Below are positions 16,366 through 25,457 of a stretch of DNA of 42,303 nucleotides, one piece after another. This DNA is from Caballeronia calidae (GTDB lineage Bacteria; Pseudomonadota; Gammaproteobacteria; Burkholderiales; Burkholderiaceae). The position numbers and the translations under genes were made by a program. Numbering within the stretch: position 1 is the first letter of the stretch; every line of letters begins with the position of its first letter. Below the pieces are notes generated by a model, which saw only the letters and a list, made by a program, of their open reading frames with translations, was not told the DNA's origin and ran no database searches. Location: contig NZ_FCOX02000059.1 in NCBI RefSeq assembly GCF_900044055.2, positions 1 through 42,303 of the forward strand, in the 5' to 3' direction.

Positions 16366-17474
16366 CCAATGCGCTCTGGCGGACCATCGGCTTTCCGGGG
16401 CGCTATACGCAAGGTCCGGGCGCGCTGGCCGCGCTCGGATCGGTGCTCTCCGAACTCGGCGCGCGCCGCGCGTTCGTGCTCGTCGATGGCGCGGTCGCCG
16501 CGCGCGTGTCGGCGAACGTCACGCAATCGCTGCAAGAAGCGCGCGTCGCCCCGCACATCGCCGCGTTTCCGGGCGAATGCACGGCGGCGGTGATCGCGAA
16601 ACTGAGCGGCGATGCGCGCGAGGTGCGCGCCGATGCCGTCGTGGCCATCGGCGGCGGCAAGACCATCGATACGGCGAAGGGCGTCGCGCGGGCGCTGAAC
16701 GTGCCGATCGTCGTCGCGCCGTCCGCCGCGTCGAGCGATGCGCCGACGAGCCGGCTCATCATCCTGTATGACGAAGCGCATCGCGTCGCCGGCATCGAGA
16801 TGCTGCCGCGCAATCCCGATGCCGTGATCGTCGATACCGCGCTGATCGCCGCCGCGCCCGCGCGCCTGTTTGCGGCCGGCATCGGCGATGCGCTCAGCAA
16901 AAAGTACGAAGCCGCGCAATGTCAGCGCGCCGCCGGTCTGAATTCATACGGCACGCCGCCGCTGCCGAGCGCATTGCTGCTCACGCGCGCGACGCTTGCG
17001 ACCTTGCTGGACGACGGCGCGCGCGCCTACGCCGATGTCGAGCGCGGCGAGCTCACCGATGCCGTCGAGCGCGTGGTCGAAGCGACCGTGCTTCTGAGCG
17101 GCGTCGGCTTCGAAAGCGGCGGGCTGTCGCTCGCGCACGCGCTGATCCGCGGTCTCACTGCGGTCCCCGCGATGGCCTCGATGATGCACGGCGAACTGGT
17201 TGCGTTCGGCACGCTTGTACAATTGTTCGTCGAGGATTCATCGCCCGAGGACATTGAACCGTTGGCCACGCTTATGACCGCAGTCGGATTGCCGCTCACG
17301 CTCGCACAACTGGGGCAGCACGCCCCGCTCACATCGGCGGAGCTGTCGCTCATCGCCGAGGCGACGCTCGCCACGCGCTACAGCCGGCACATGACGCCGC
17401 CCTTGACGGCGCAAAGGCTGATCGAAGGCATTGCGCGCGCCGATGCCTACGGACGCACGCGCAGCGCACCATGA
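16362..17474 (+). CDS. Glycerol dehydrogenase-like metal-dependent alcohol dehydrogenase (GldA family)
   Basis: A 370-residue type III alcohol dehydrogenase. The NAD motif GGGKTIDTAKG lies at 97-107, followed by the GldA-type segment VVAPSAASSDAPTS. The three metal ligands are visible as D176 (AGIGDAL), H259 (SLAHAL) and H276 (MMHGE). Known relatives oxidise glycerol and other vicinal diols with NAD and Zn; maleylacetate reductases are more distant. The chosen ATG at 16362 overlaps the SDR stop (ATGA); an in-frame ATG at 16350 is possible. Its presence suggests that a hydroxy-ketone or diol occurs in the pathway, which fits the cupin family upstream. Confidence 0.9.
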   Translation: MTNALWRTIGFPGRYTQGPGALAALGSVLSELGARRAFVLVDGAVAARVSANVTQSLQEARVAPHIAAFPGECTAAVIAKLSGDAREVRADAVVAIGGGKTIDTAKGVARALNVPIVVAPSAASSDAPTSRLIILYDEAHRVAGIEMLPRNPDAVIVDTALIAAAPARLFAAGIGDALSKKYEAAQCQRAAGLNSYGTPPLPSALLLTRATLATLLDDGARAYADVERGELTDAVERVVEATVLLSGVGFESGGLSLAHALIRGLTAVPAMASMMHGELVAFGTLVQLFVEDSSPEDIEPLATLMTAVGLPLTLAQLGQHAPLTSAELSLIAEATLATRYSRHMTPPLTAQRLIEGIARADAYGRTRSAP

Positions 17475-18502
17475 AGCCGACCCGCGCCACGCTCGCCGAT
17501 GTCGCGCGCCTCGCGGGCGTATCGCTCGGCAGCGCGTCGCGGGCCCTGTCCGTGCCGGACCAGGTCAAGCCGCAGACGCTCGCGAACGTGCAGCGCGCCG
17601 TCGAACAGCTCGGCTACGTGCGAAACGGCGCGGCGCAGGCGCTCGCCTCGCGCAAGACGCGCACGGTCGCGGCCATCTATCCGACGCTCAATAACCCCAT
17701 TTACGCCGATTCCATTCAGGCGCTTCAGCAAACGCTGTGGGGCTACGGATATCAACTGCTGATCGCGAGCCACGAATACAAGCCGGCGCGCGAGCTCGAA
17801 GTGCTGCGCGCGATTCTCGAGCGCGGCGTGGACGGGCTCGTGCTCGTCGGCACCGACCATCCGCCCGAAGTCGTCGAACTCACGCGCCAATACGACTTGC
17901 CCTATGTTCTGACCTGGTCCGTCGACGAAACGCAGTATCCGCATTGTGTCGGCTTCTCGAACTTCGAGGCCGCTTATCAGTTGGCACGGCGCATCGTCGG
18001 ATACGGACATCGGCGCGTAGCCATGTGCGGCGGCTCCACATTCGGCAATGAACGCGTGCGTGCGCGGCAGGCAGGCACGCGCGCCGCGCTCAGGGAAGCG
18101 GGCCTCGATCTGAGGCCCGAATGGATCGTGGAAGCGCCGTTTACGTTCGAAGGCGGAAGGCAAGCCTTGCGCGAACTCTGGGACGGCGAAGTGCGTCCCA
18201 GCGTCGTGATATGCGGCACGGATCTGCAGGCCATCGGGCTGCTGGACGAATGCCGCGCGAAGGGCATTCGCGTGCCTGACGACCTTTCGGTGACCGGCTT
18301 CGACGACATCGAACAGGCCCGGCTGACTCAGCCGCCGCTGACGACGGTGCGCGTGCCATCGCTGGAGATCGGTACTCGCGCGGCGCGGCATCTGATGGCG
18401 CTGATCGACGGCAAGGACGGTGACAATGAGCTCGTGCTGGACGCGCCCGTTGTGGAGCGTGGCACGCTTGCAAAGCCCGCGCAAAGCGTGCCTGAGGTCT
18501 GA
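17471..18502 (+). CDS. LacI-family transcriptional regulator
   Basis: A 343-residue repressor. HTH at residues 3-25 (TLADVARLAGVSLGSASRAL), a hinge helix ending AAQALASRKTR, and the periplasmic-binding-like effector domain starting TVAAIYPTLNNPIYAD. It overlaps the end of the GldA-like gene by 4 bp (ATGA), so it is the last gene of the operon. The two TTGAAGCGCTTCAA sites upstream of the first gene are textbook LacI-family targets, giving a closed autoregulated loop. The inducer is probably the imported compound or an early product. Confidence 0.95.
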   Translation: MKPTRATLADVARLAGVSLGSASRALSVPDQVKPQTLANVQRAVEQLGYVRNGAAQALASRKTRTVAAIYPTLNNPIYADSIQALQQTLWGYGYQLLIASHEYKPARELEVLRAILERGVDGLVLVGTDHPPEVVELTRQYDLPYVLTWSVDETQYPHCVGFSNFEAAYQLARRIVGYGHRRVAMCGGSTFGNERVRARQAGTRAALREAGLDLRPEWIVEAPFTFEGGRQALRELWDGEVRPSVVICGTDLQAIGLLDECRAKGIRVPDDLSVTGFDDIEQARLTQPPLTTVRVPSLEIGTRAARHLMALIDGKDGDNELVLDAPVVERGTLAKPAQSVPEV

Positions 18503-18517
18503 TCGAGCCACGCCCGC

Positions 18518-18545
18518 ATCGCATGGCTTCTCACAGCCATGCGAT
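18518..18545 (+). terminator. Hairpin after the LacI gene, likely operon terminator
   Basis: ATCGCATGGCT-N6-AGCCATGCGAT forms a perfect 11-bp stem with a 6-nt loop, 15 bp after the LacI stop. There is no proper T tract after it, so it is either a weak intrinsic terminator or an RNA-stabilising hairpin at the end of the operon. Confidence 0.45.
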
Positions 18546-18556
18546 CAACTCATGAC

Positions 18557-18566
18557 TTTCATGAAA
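18557..18566. promoter_or_regulatory. Short palindrome upstream of the FAD oxidase gene
   Basis: TTTCATGAAA, a perfect 10-bp palindrome inside an AT-rich patch (18550-18610) that is the only promoter-like sequence ahead of the gene at 18653. Candidate regulator site; the factor is unknown. Confidence 0.25.
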
Positions 18567-18652
18567 TATTATCGATTGTGGGCGTAGACGGGCTCTGAAT
18601 ATATTGCCGGTTATCGATTCGCGCACGCGCGTCATCTCTTCCAGCCGAACCC

Positions 18653-20083
18653 ATGCAGACTCATGACTACGCCGCCGCGAGCGGCAAACAGGACGACGTG
18701 GCGATGAACTCGATCGCGATCGAGTCCGCGCTTATCGCGGAACTCGGGGCGGATCTCGTCACGCGGTCGGCCGATATCGATCCGCGGTACTTCACCGCGT
18801 ACAACGAGGCCCCCGGTGTGCGTCCGCTCGCGCTCGTGCGGCCGCGCAGCATCGACGACGTATCGCGCACCCTTGCGTTGTGCAGGCGGCTCCGACAGCC
18901 GATCGTGCCGCAGGGCGGGCTGACCGGGCTCGCGCGCGGCGGCGTCGCGCTCGGCGGCGAAGTCGTGCTGTCGATGGAACGGTTCGCGGGCATCGAGTCG
19001 CTCGATGCGGCGGCAGCGACGGTCACGGTGCGCGCCGGTACGCCGTTGCAGATCGTGCAGGAGGCGGCGGACGCGGCCGGCTTCACTTTCGGCGTGGATC
19101 TCGGCGCGCGCGGCACGTGCCAGATCGGTGGAACGATCGCAACGAACGCGGGCGGCACACGCGCGATCCGCTACGGCGTGATGCGCGAGCAGGTGCTCGG
19201 CCTCGAAGCGGTGCTTGCGGACGGCACGGTCTTGTCCTCGATGAACCGCATGCTGAAGAACAACGCAGGCTATGACCTGAAGCAACTCTTCATCGGCAGC
19301 GAGGGCACACTCGGCATCGTCACGCGCGCGGTGCTGCGCCTTCGCCCGAAACTCGGCGCACCGGCGACCGCGATGTGCCTCGTTGCCGACTACGACACGG
19401 TGCTGCGCCTGTGGGACCGGATGCGCGCCGTGGAGGAAGTCGTCAGCTTCGAGGCGATGTGGCCGTCGTTTTATCGATACGTCTGCAGTCACACGCCAGG
19501 CGTCGCGGCGCCATTCGCGGGCGCGGACGGCTTCGCGGTGCTGATCGAATGCGCGACCAGCACGCCGGGCGGCGATGCGGCGCAGGCGCTCGAAGCGTGT
19601 CTCGGCGACTGTCTCGAAGCGGGGATCATCGACGATGCCGCGCTCGCCACGTCAGAGCGGCAGGCCCGCGACATGTGGATGCTGCGCGAAGGCCTTGCGA
19701 TCGATGAGTTGCCGCATCTCGTGAACTTCGACGTGAGCCTTCCCACCGGCGAGCTTGGCGCGTTCGCCGAGCGTTGCGAGGCGGCGCTGCGCGCGCGCTG
19801 GCCGGACATCGTGTGCCTCTTCTTCGGGCATATCGGCGACGGCAACGTGCATATCGGCGTGTCGCTCGCCGAACTCGACGAAGCACTCGTGGACGAACTC
19901 GACCGCACGGTCTATGCGGTCGTTCAGGAAATGGACGGATCGATCTCGGCGGAGCACGGCATTGGCGTGCTGAAGCGGCCGTACCTCGCCTGCACGCGCA
20001 GCGACGCCGAAATTGGCCTGATGCGCGTGCTCAAGACGGCCCTCGATCCACAGCGGATTCTGAACCCCGGCAAGGTGCTTTGA
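18653..20083 (+). CDS. FAD-binding 2-hydroxy acid oxidase (GlcD/D-lactate dehydrogenase-like)
   Basis: A 476-residue VAO-type flavoprotein. FAD-binding features are PQGGLTGLARGG near residue 90 and the long block GTCQIGGTIATNAGG near 160. The C-terminal cap has FGHIGDGNVHIGV and SAEHGIGVLKR, then the closing LDPQRILNPGKVL typical of GlcD and D-2-hydroxyglutarate/D-lactate dehydrogenases. It oxidises a D-2-hydroxy acid and passes electrons to a membrane or flavoprotein acceptor. No GlcE or GlcF partner is nearby, which favours a single-subunit enzyme. An alternative start is ATG 18704, preceded by AGGA, and is about as plausible as 18653. It lies between two catabolic operons with no clear link to either. 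Confidence 0.9.
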   Translation: MQTHDYAAASGKQDDVAMNSIAIESALIAELGADLVTRSADIDPRYFTAYNEAPGVRPLALVRPRSIDDVSRTLALCRRLRQPIVPQGGLTGLARGGVALGGEVVLSMERFAGIESLDAAAATVTVRAGTPLQIVQEAADAAGFTFGVDLGARGTCQIGGTIATNAGGTRAIRYGVMREQVLGLEAVLADGTVLSSMNRMLKNNAGYDLKQLFIGSEGTLGIVTRAVLRLRPKLGAPATAMCLVADYDTVLRLWDRMRAVEEVVSFEAMWPSFYRYVCSHTPGVAAPFAGADGFAVLIECATSTPGGDAAQALEACLGDCLEAGIIDDAALATSERQARDMWMLREGLAIDELPHLVNFDVSLPTGELGAFAERCEAALRARWPDIVCLFFGHIGDGNVHIGVSLAELDEALVDELDRTVYAVVQEMDGSISAEHGIGVLKRPYLACTRSDAEIGLMRVLKTALDPQRILNPGKVL

Positions 20084-20121
20084 TCCCGGATAGTCGATCC
20101 GTCCGACGCCAGGCTGCCGTC

Positions 20122-21231
20122 TCAAGCGGCCAGAGCGTGGCGGCTCGCGCGCTCGAAGGCTTTTCCGTCAGCGTCGAAAACATGGCAATGTTCCGGATCG
20201 ACGACCAGAGAGAGTTGCGCACCGTGGACATGGCGATCGAGCGGAGGAATCCGCGCAATCACGCCATCGGGTGCCAGGGCGGTCTCGGCATAAAGATAGG
20301 CCGCGTCACCCAGTGACTCCACCGTCAGCACCTTGACACTGGTGCCTTTGCCCATTGCGCTGACGTGCACATGTTCCGGCCGCACGCCAACCGTGACCTT
20401 CTCTCCCGGCCGTGCGCCCGGCGCCCTGACAGCGGCGATCTGCGTTTCCCCCGAAGCGAACCTGACGACAAGGCTCTCCGTCCCCACGCTCTCGATCGTG
20501 CCATCGAGGAAGTTCATCTTCGGAGAGCCGATGAATCCGGCGACGAACCGGTTCGCGGGCCGGTGATACAGCTCGGTCGGCGTTCCGACCTGCTCGATGT
20601 TGCCGGCCGACAGCACCACGATCTTATCGGCGAGCGTCATTGCCTCGACCTGGTCGTGAGTCACATAGATCATCGTCGTCTTGAGTTCATCATGCAGACG
20701 GGCGAACTCGAGACGCATCTTGACGCGCAATGCCGCATCGAGATTCGAGAGCGGTTCGTCGAAAAGAAAAACCTTGGGTTTGCGCGTGATGGCTCGACCG
20801 ATCGCGACCCGCTGCCGCTGACCGCCGGACAACTGCTTCGGCTTTCGGTCGAGCAGATGATCGATATGAAGCACCTTCGCCGCGTTTCGGACCGCCGCGT
20901 CGATCTCGGGCTTTTTCGCTCCGGCAAGCTTCAGTCCGAACGCCATGTTGTCGTAAAGCGTCATGTGCGGATAGAGCGCATAAGACTGAAACACCATCGC
21001 GATGCCTCGCTTCGCAGGCGGCAATTCGTTGACCCGCACGCCGTCGATGCTCAAATCGCCACCGCTGATTTCCTCGAGCCCGGCAATCATCCTCATGAGC
21101 GTCGACTTGCCGCAGCCACTCGGCCCGACGAACACGACAAACTCTCCGTCCGCAATGTCGAGGTTGATGTCGCGCATCACCTCGTGTTCTTCATAGCGCT
21201 TGCTCACGCCACGCAAAGTCAGTCCTGCCAT
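20122..21231 (-). CDS. Carbohydrate ABC transporter ATP-binding protein (MalK/UgpC-type)
   Basis: A 369-residue CUT1 importer ATPase. Walker A GPSGCGKST at 36-44, signature LSGGQRQRVAIGRA, Walker B VFLFDEPLSNLDA, and a C-terminal TOBE-type domain (GVRPEHVHV). The ATG at 21231 is set by a strong AAGGAG; the frame upstream to 21258 is not conserved. It is the last gene of the minus-strand polyol operon and would serve the two permeases and binding protein upstream. Confidence 0.95.
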   Translation of the reverse strand: MAGLTLRGVSKRYEEHEVMRDINLDIADGEFVVFVGPSGCGKSTLMRMIAGLEEISGGDLSIDGVRVNELPPAKRGIAMVFQSYALYPHMTLYDNMAFGLKLAGAKKPEIDAAVRNAAKVLHIDHLLDRKPKQLSGGQRQRVAIGRAITRKPKVFLFDEPLSNLDAALRVKMRLEFARLHDELKTTMIYVTHDQVEAMTLADKIVVLSAGNIEQVGTPTELYHRPANRFVAGFIGSPKMNFLDGTIESVGTESLVVRFASGETQIAAVRAPGARPGEKVTVGVRPEHVHVSAMGKGTSVKVLTVESLGDAAYLYAETALAPDGVIARIPPLDRHVHGAQLSLVVDPEHCHVFDADGKAFERASRHALAA

Positions 21232-21250
21232 GGTGCGTCTCCTTTCATTC

Positions 21251-21264
21251 GCCGGCATGCCGGC
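21251..21264. repeat. Perfect palindrome between permease and ATPase genes
   Basis: GCCGGCATGCCGGC, a 14-bp perfect palindrome in the 76-bp gap between the MalG-type permease gene (ends 21308) and the ATPase gene (starts 21231). It may fold as a small hairpin and tune expression of the ATPase relative to the permeases. Confidence 0.4.
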
Positions 21265-21307
21265 TGATCAAGTTCAGTGCGCGCGATGCTCAGGCATCGT
21301 TCCTTCA

Positions 21308-22174
21308 CTACTTCACCGCGCCGAAGGTAAGCCCGCGCACGAGCTGCTTCTGCGACAGCCAGCCGACAATCAGGATAGGCGCGACGGCGAGCAAGGATGC
21401 TGCGGACAGCTTCGCCCAGAAAAGCCCTTCGGGACTCGAATACGAAGCAATGAACACGGTGAGCGGCGCTGCCGCCGAACTCGACAGGTTGATGCTCCAG
21501 AACGCTTCGTTCCAGGACAGAATCACCAGCAGCAGCGCGGTGGATGCCAGTCCGGGAAGCGACATCGGCATGAGCAGATACACGATCTCCTGCCATGTGG
21601 ATGCGCCGTCGATTCGCCCTGCTTCGAGGATGTCTCGCGGTACTTCGGCGAAGTACGTGAACGCCATCCACACTGCTATCGGAAGATTGATGAGCGTGTA
21701 GACGATCACGAGCCCGGTCACCGTGTCGAGAAGACCGGTGTTCTTCCACAGCAGGTAGATCGGCACCAGCACGCCGACGGACGGCATCATCTTCGTGGAT
21801 AGCATCCAGAGCAGCACTTTCTGCGTGCGTTTGGTCGGGAAGAAAGCCATCGCATACGCGCACGGAACGGCAAGCACGAGACACAGGACCGTGACACCCA
21901 CGGAAATCAGCACCGAGTTCCATGCAAAGGCAAAGTAGTTGCTGCGCGCAAAGACCTCCCGAAAGCTATCGAGCGTCGGTATGAAGAACAGCGATGAAGC
22001 GTACGCCTGCTGCTCGGTCTTGAACGCGGTGATGGTCATCCAGAAGATCGGGAAGAACAGCAGCAGCGCCATGAGCCACGCGATTGCGCCCAGCGCGCTT
22101 CTCCGGACAAAGGCAAACGGAGAAGAGCGTGACGTTCGCTTCGAGGTATTGGCAGTAGTGAGGACATGGCTCAT
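21308..22174 (-). CDS. Carbohydrate ABC transporter permease (MalG-type)
   Basis: A 288-residue inner-membrane permease of the CUT1 family with six hydrophobic segments, starting near ALGAIAWLMALLLFFPIFW. The cytoplasmic EAA loop reads EAGRIDGASTWQEIVYLLMP, and the protein ends with the common LVRGLTFGAVK. Its ATG at 22174 overlaps the stop of the preceding permease gene (ATGA), so translation is coupled. A longer frame upstream is a shadow of that gene. Confidence 0.95.
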   Translation of the reverse strand: MSHVLTTANTSKRTSRSSPFAFVRRSALGAIAWLMALLLFFPIFWMTITAFKTEQQAYASSLFFIPTLDSFREVFARSNYFAFAWNSVLISVGVTVLCLVLAVPCAYAMAFFPTKRTQKVLLWMLSTKMMPSVGVLVPIYLLWKNTGLLDTVTGLVIVYTLINLPIAVWMAFTYFAEVPRDILEAGRIDGASTWQEIVYLLMPMSLPGLASTALLLVILSWNEAFWSINLSSSAAAPLTVFIASYSSPEGLFWAKLSAASLLAVAPILIVGWLSQKQLVRGLTFGAVK

Positions 22175-23103
22175 TTTTCGTACTCTCCCTTCAGGTTCCT
22201 CGCAAGCATCCGGACGAGGAAGAACGACACGATGTTCGCGAGCAATACCGCGAGAATGCCCCCGGCCGATGCCAGACCGACATCGAACTGCTGCAGACCC
22301 AATGCATAGATGAGATACGACAGATTGGTCGTGGCCGTGCCCGGACCGCCGCCGGTCGTCGTGTAAATCTCGGCGAAGATGGAGAGCAGAAAAATCGTTT
22401 CCATCATCACGACGACGGCAACGGCTCGCTTCAGATGCGGCAACGTGATGAAGAAGAACATCGCGAATGGACCGGCACCGTCGATCTTTGCCGCCTCCTT
22501 CTGCTCCTGGTCCAACGACTGAATGGCGGTGAACAGAATGAGGAACGCAAACGGGAGCCACTGCCAGGATACGATCATGATGACGGCCGTAAGCGGATAG
22601 TCGGCGAACCAGTCGATCGGCGTGAGACCGACCGCGCGCATCGCGCCCGCCACGAGTCCGTACACCGGATGCAGAATCATGTTCTTCCAGATGAGCGCGC
22701 TCACGGTGGGCATCACGAAGAACGGAGCAATGGCTAGCAGCCGCGCGACGCCCTGCCCGTAGAACTTTCTGTCGAACAGAACCGCCATGAGGATGCCGCC
22801 GGCAACTGTTATCACCAGCACGGAGACAATCAGTTGAAGCGTGTGTCCGACGGATGGCCCGAAGGATGGGTCCGATGCGAGGAAAACATAGTTATCGAAG
22901 CCGGCGAAGCCTTTGACGTCGGGATTGAGCAGGTTGTATCGCGAGAACGAGAACCAGATGGTCATCGCGAGCGGAATGGCCATCCACAAGACAAGGATGC
23001 CGACGGACGGGCTGACCAGCCAGCGCGACGATGTCGCGCCTTTCTGATCGAGTCCGCTGGCGGGCGCCGCTGGCGGATGAGCGGAAGAGACAGCTTGCTG
23101 CAT
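22171..23103 (-). CDS. Carbohydrate ABC transporter permease (MalF-type)
   Basis: A 310-residue permease with hydrophobic segments from about residue 30 and an EAA loop EAAKIDGAGPFAMFFFITLP. The ARLLAIAPFFVMPTVSALIWKNM segment is typical of permeases for mannitol/sorbitol (SmoF/MtlF). GAGGTGA precedes the ATG at 23103. Heterodimer partner of the MalG-type protein encoded next. Confidence 0.95.
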   Translation of the reverse strand: MQQAVSSAHPPAAPASGLDQKGATSSRWLVSPSVGILVLWMAIPLAMTIWFSFSRYNLLNPDVKGFAGFDNYVFLASDPSFGPSVGHTLQLIVSVLVITVAGGILMAVLFDRKFYGQGVARLLAIAPFFVMPTVSALIWKNMILHPVYGLVAGAMRAVGLTPIDWFADYPLTAVIMIVSWQWLPFAFLILFTAIQSLDQEQKEAAKIDGAGPFAMFFFITLPHLKRAVAVVVMMETIFLLSIFAEIYTTTGGGPGTATTNLSYLIYALGLQQFDVGLASAGGILAVLLANIVSFFLVRMLARNLKGEYEK

Positions 23104-23171
23104 GATGGGTCACCTCGGAAGCGAGCGAGGCGCGGACCAGTTTCGGCGCCTCGCTTGTCTGGACGTACCGG

Positions 23172-24503
23172 TTACTTCTGATAGCCGGCTTGTCGAACCG
23201 CCCGGTCGGCGGCCGCATTTCCTGCTTTCAGCGCGGACGCGACATCGGTCTGGCCCGCGACGACACCGGCGATAGCCTGGCCCACGACTGTCCCGAACGA
23301 CTGGAACTCGGGAATGCCCACGAACTGCACGCCCGAATACGGAACCTTCTTCAAGCTCGAATCGTTGGGGTTGGCGGTTTCAATGGCCTTCAGGACGAAC
23401 TCGCCGAACGGCGCGGCTTGCTTGTATTCGGGCCGCGCGTAAGTCGACTTGCGGGTTCCGGGCGGAACGGAAGCCCAGCCTTCGTCTTTCGCCACCAGCT
23501 CGATGTACTGTCTGGACGTCGCCCATTCCGCAAACTTCTTCGCGGCGTCCTGCGACTTCGACGTCTTCGGAATCGCGAACGACCACGACCACAGCCAGTG
23601 CGAGCCCTTTGGCGTAACGCCCGTCGGCGCAGCGGCAAACCCGATCTTGTCAGCGACCTGAGATTGCGCCTTGTTGTAGAGCATGCCGGCGGCAACCGTC
23701 GCGTCGATCCACATCGCGCACTTGCCGGACGACATCAACGTGAGGTTCTCGTTGAAGCCGTTCGAGCTTGCGCCCGGAGGGCCGTTCTTCTTCAGCAGGT
23801 CCGAATAGAACGTGATGGCCTTGTTCCATTCGGGCGTGTCGAGTTGTGCCTTCCAGTTTTCATCGAACCAGCGCCCGCCGTAGGTGTTGACCACCGTGGA
23901 CACGTAGGCCATGTTCTCGCCCCATCCGGCCTTGCCGCGCAGACAGATGCCGTAGATGCCTTTCGATTTGTCGGTGAGCTTGTCGGCAAACTCCTTGACC
24001 TGATCGTATGTCGGCTGATCGGGCATTTTCAGGCCCTTCTCCGCGAACAGATCCTTGCGATAGAACGTCATCGAGCTTTCCACATAGAACGGCAAGGCCC
24101 AGAGCTGGCCGTTCGACGATAGACCATCGCGCGCGGTTTTCACGACGTCTTCGAGGTCGTAGTCGGCGGGAAGATTCGTCATCGGCGCGAGCCAGCCGCG
24201 CTTGCCCCACTGCGGCGCCTCGTACGTGCCAATCGCCACCACGTCGAACTGACCGCTGTTCGTCGTGATATCGGTCGTCGCGCGCTGGCGCAGTACGTTC
24301 TCTTCGAGAATCACCCAGTTGAGCTTGATGTCCGGATTCGCCTTCTCGAAGTTTGACGACAGCTTCTTGAGTTCAAGCATGTCAGGGTTGTTGAGCGTCG
24401 CGATCGTGACATTTGCAGCACTCGCGAATTGAGTCGCACACAGCGCTACTGCGGCGATGAGGGCTTTGCGAACAGGCGCGCAAGCCGATGATGCTTCGTT
24501 CAT
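23172..24503 (-). CDS. Polyol ABC transporter substrate-binding protein (SmoE-like)
   Basis: A 443-residue periplasmic binding protein of SBP family 1. The signal peptide core is LIAAVALCATQFASA with cleavage before ANVTIATL. The mature part shows NNPDMLELKKLSSNFEKANP and LPFYVESSMTFYRKDLF, typical of sorbitol/mannitol-binding members. GGAGACAG precedes the ATG at 24503. It is 67 bp after the SDR gene in the operon and upstream of both permeases. The ligand is predicted to be galactitol or another hexitol from the enzymes encoded in the same operon. Confidence 0.94.
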   Translation of the reverse strand: MNEASSACAPVRKALIAAVALCATQFASAANVTIATLNNPDMLELKKLSSNFEKANPDIKLNWVILEENVLRQRATTDITTNSGQFDVVAIGTYEAPQWGKRGWLAPMTNLPADYDLEDVVKTARDGLSSNGQLWALPFYVESSMTFYRKDLFAEKGLKMPDQPTYDQVKEFADKLTDKSKGIYGICLRGKAGWGENMAYVSTVVNTYGGRWFDENWKAQLDTPEWNKAITFYSDLLKKNGPPGASSNGFNENLTLMSSGKCAMWIDATVAAGMLYNKAQSQVADKIGFAAAPTGVTPKGSHWLWSWSFAIPKTSKSQDAAKKFAEWATSRQYIELVAKDEGWASVPPGTRKSTYARPEYKQAAPFGEFVLKAIETANPNDSSLKKVPYSGVQFVGIPEFQSFGTVVGQAIAGVVAGQTDVASALKAGNAAADRAVRQAGYQK

Positions 24504-24570
24504 TTCTGTCTCCGGATGGTTATTACCTTCAGTTCTGACGTGCTGCGGCTGCTTGTCATGACGATTGCAA

Positions 24571-25347
24571 TCAGCTCATCCAGTTGCCACCGTCGACATT
24601 GAGGGTCTGCGCCGTGATGTAATCGGCGTCAGCGGATGCCAGGAACACTGCGGCGCCTGTCAGTTCGTCGGGCCGGCCCATGCGGCCGAGCGGGACGGCT
24701 TCGCCGACGAGCCGCTTCTTCTCACCGAGCGGGCGGTTTTCGTAGCGGGCGAAGAGCGCGTCGACTTCCTTCCACATCGGCGTGTCGATGATGCCCGGCG
24801 CAATGCCGTTGACGTTGATGCGGTGCTCAGCCAGCGCGAGCGCCGCCGACTGCGTATAACTGATGACCGCTGCCTTGCTCGCGCAGTAATGCGACACCAG
24901 CGCTTCGCCACGGCGGCCGGCTTGCGAAGCCATGTTGATGATTTTTCCGCCGCCGCCCTGCTTGACCATTTGCCGGGCCACCTCTTGCATCAGGAAGAAC
25001 ATCCCTTTGACGTTGACGGCAAAGACGCGGTCGAAAATTTCCCACGACTCATCCAGCAACGGACGCATGTCGAAGACCGCTGCATTGTTGAACAGGATAT
25101 CGACCCGGCCGAATCGCTCGACGGTCGATTTCACAATGGCTTCGATGCCGTCGCGCCGGGTCACGTCCGCCTGCAAAAGGAGCAGTCGAGAAAGGTCTTC
25201 TTTCGCGTAGGTCGCCTCGAGGTCAGACTTCGTTTTGACGTCGGCGACCACTACCTTGGCTCCTTCGCTCAGATATCGACGAACCACCGCCTCGCCAATT
25301 CCGGTGCCACCGCCAGTCAGAATGGCAATCTTGTCTTTCAACACCAT
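24571..25347 (-). CDS. Polyol dehydrogenase, SDR family (SmoS-like; probably galactitol/sorbitol 2-dehydrogenase)
   Basis: A 258-residue classical SDR with TGGGTGIG at 11-18, NNAA near 88, the catalytic MASQAGRRGEALVSHYCASKAA region (Ser and Tyr-x3-Lys), and a C-terminus ending YITAQTLNVDGGNWMS. The C-terminal half closely resembles Rhodobacter SmoS as I remember it, which oxidises sorbitol to fructose and galactitol to D-tagatose. With a PfkB kinase and a PF08013 protein upstream, galactitol to D-tagatose is the best-fitting reaction. AGGAGAAG precedes the ATG. Confidence 0.92.
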   Translation of the reverse strand: MVLKDKIAILTGGGTGIGEAVVRRYLSEGAKVVVADVKTKSDLEATYAKEDLSRLLLLQADVTRRDGIEAIVKSTVERFGRVDILFNNAAVFDMRPLLDESWEIFDRVFAVNVKGMFFLMQEVARQMVKQGGGGKIINMASQAGRRGEALVSHYCASKAAVISYTQSAALALAEHRINVNGIAPGIIDTPMWKEVDALFARYENRPLGEKKRLVGEAVPLGRMGRPDELTGAAVFLASADADYITAQTLNVDGGNWMS

Positions 25348-25362
25348 GATTCTTCTCCTGTT

Positions 25363-25400
25363 GGGAAGTATTTCCCGATAATTCGCGTAGGCGTACTACG
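25363..25400. promoter_or_regulatory. Two inverted repeats in the gap before the polyol dehydrogenase gene
   Basis: The 110-bp gap between the PF08013 gene and the SDR gene has GGGAA-N4-TTCCC (25363-25376) and CGTAG-N5-CTACG (25386-25400). They could mark an internal promoter with an operator or a processing hairpin. No assignment to a factor is possible from sequence alone. Confidence 0.3.
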
Positions 25401-25457
25401 TATATGAGGTTGAATACGATCCGTAAAAAACCCGACCTGCCCGTCAATACAACGTCA

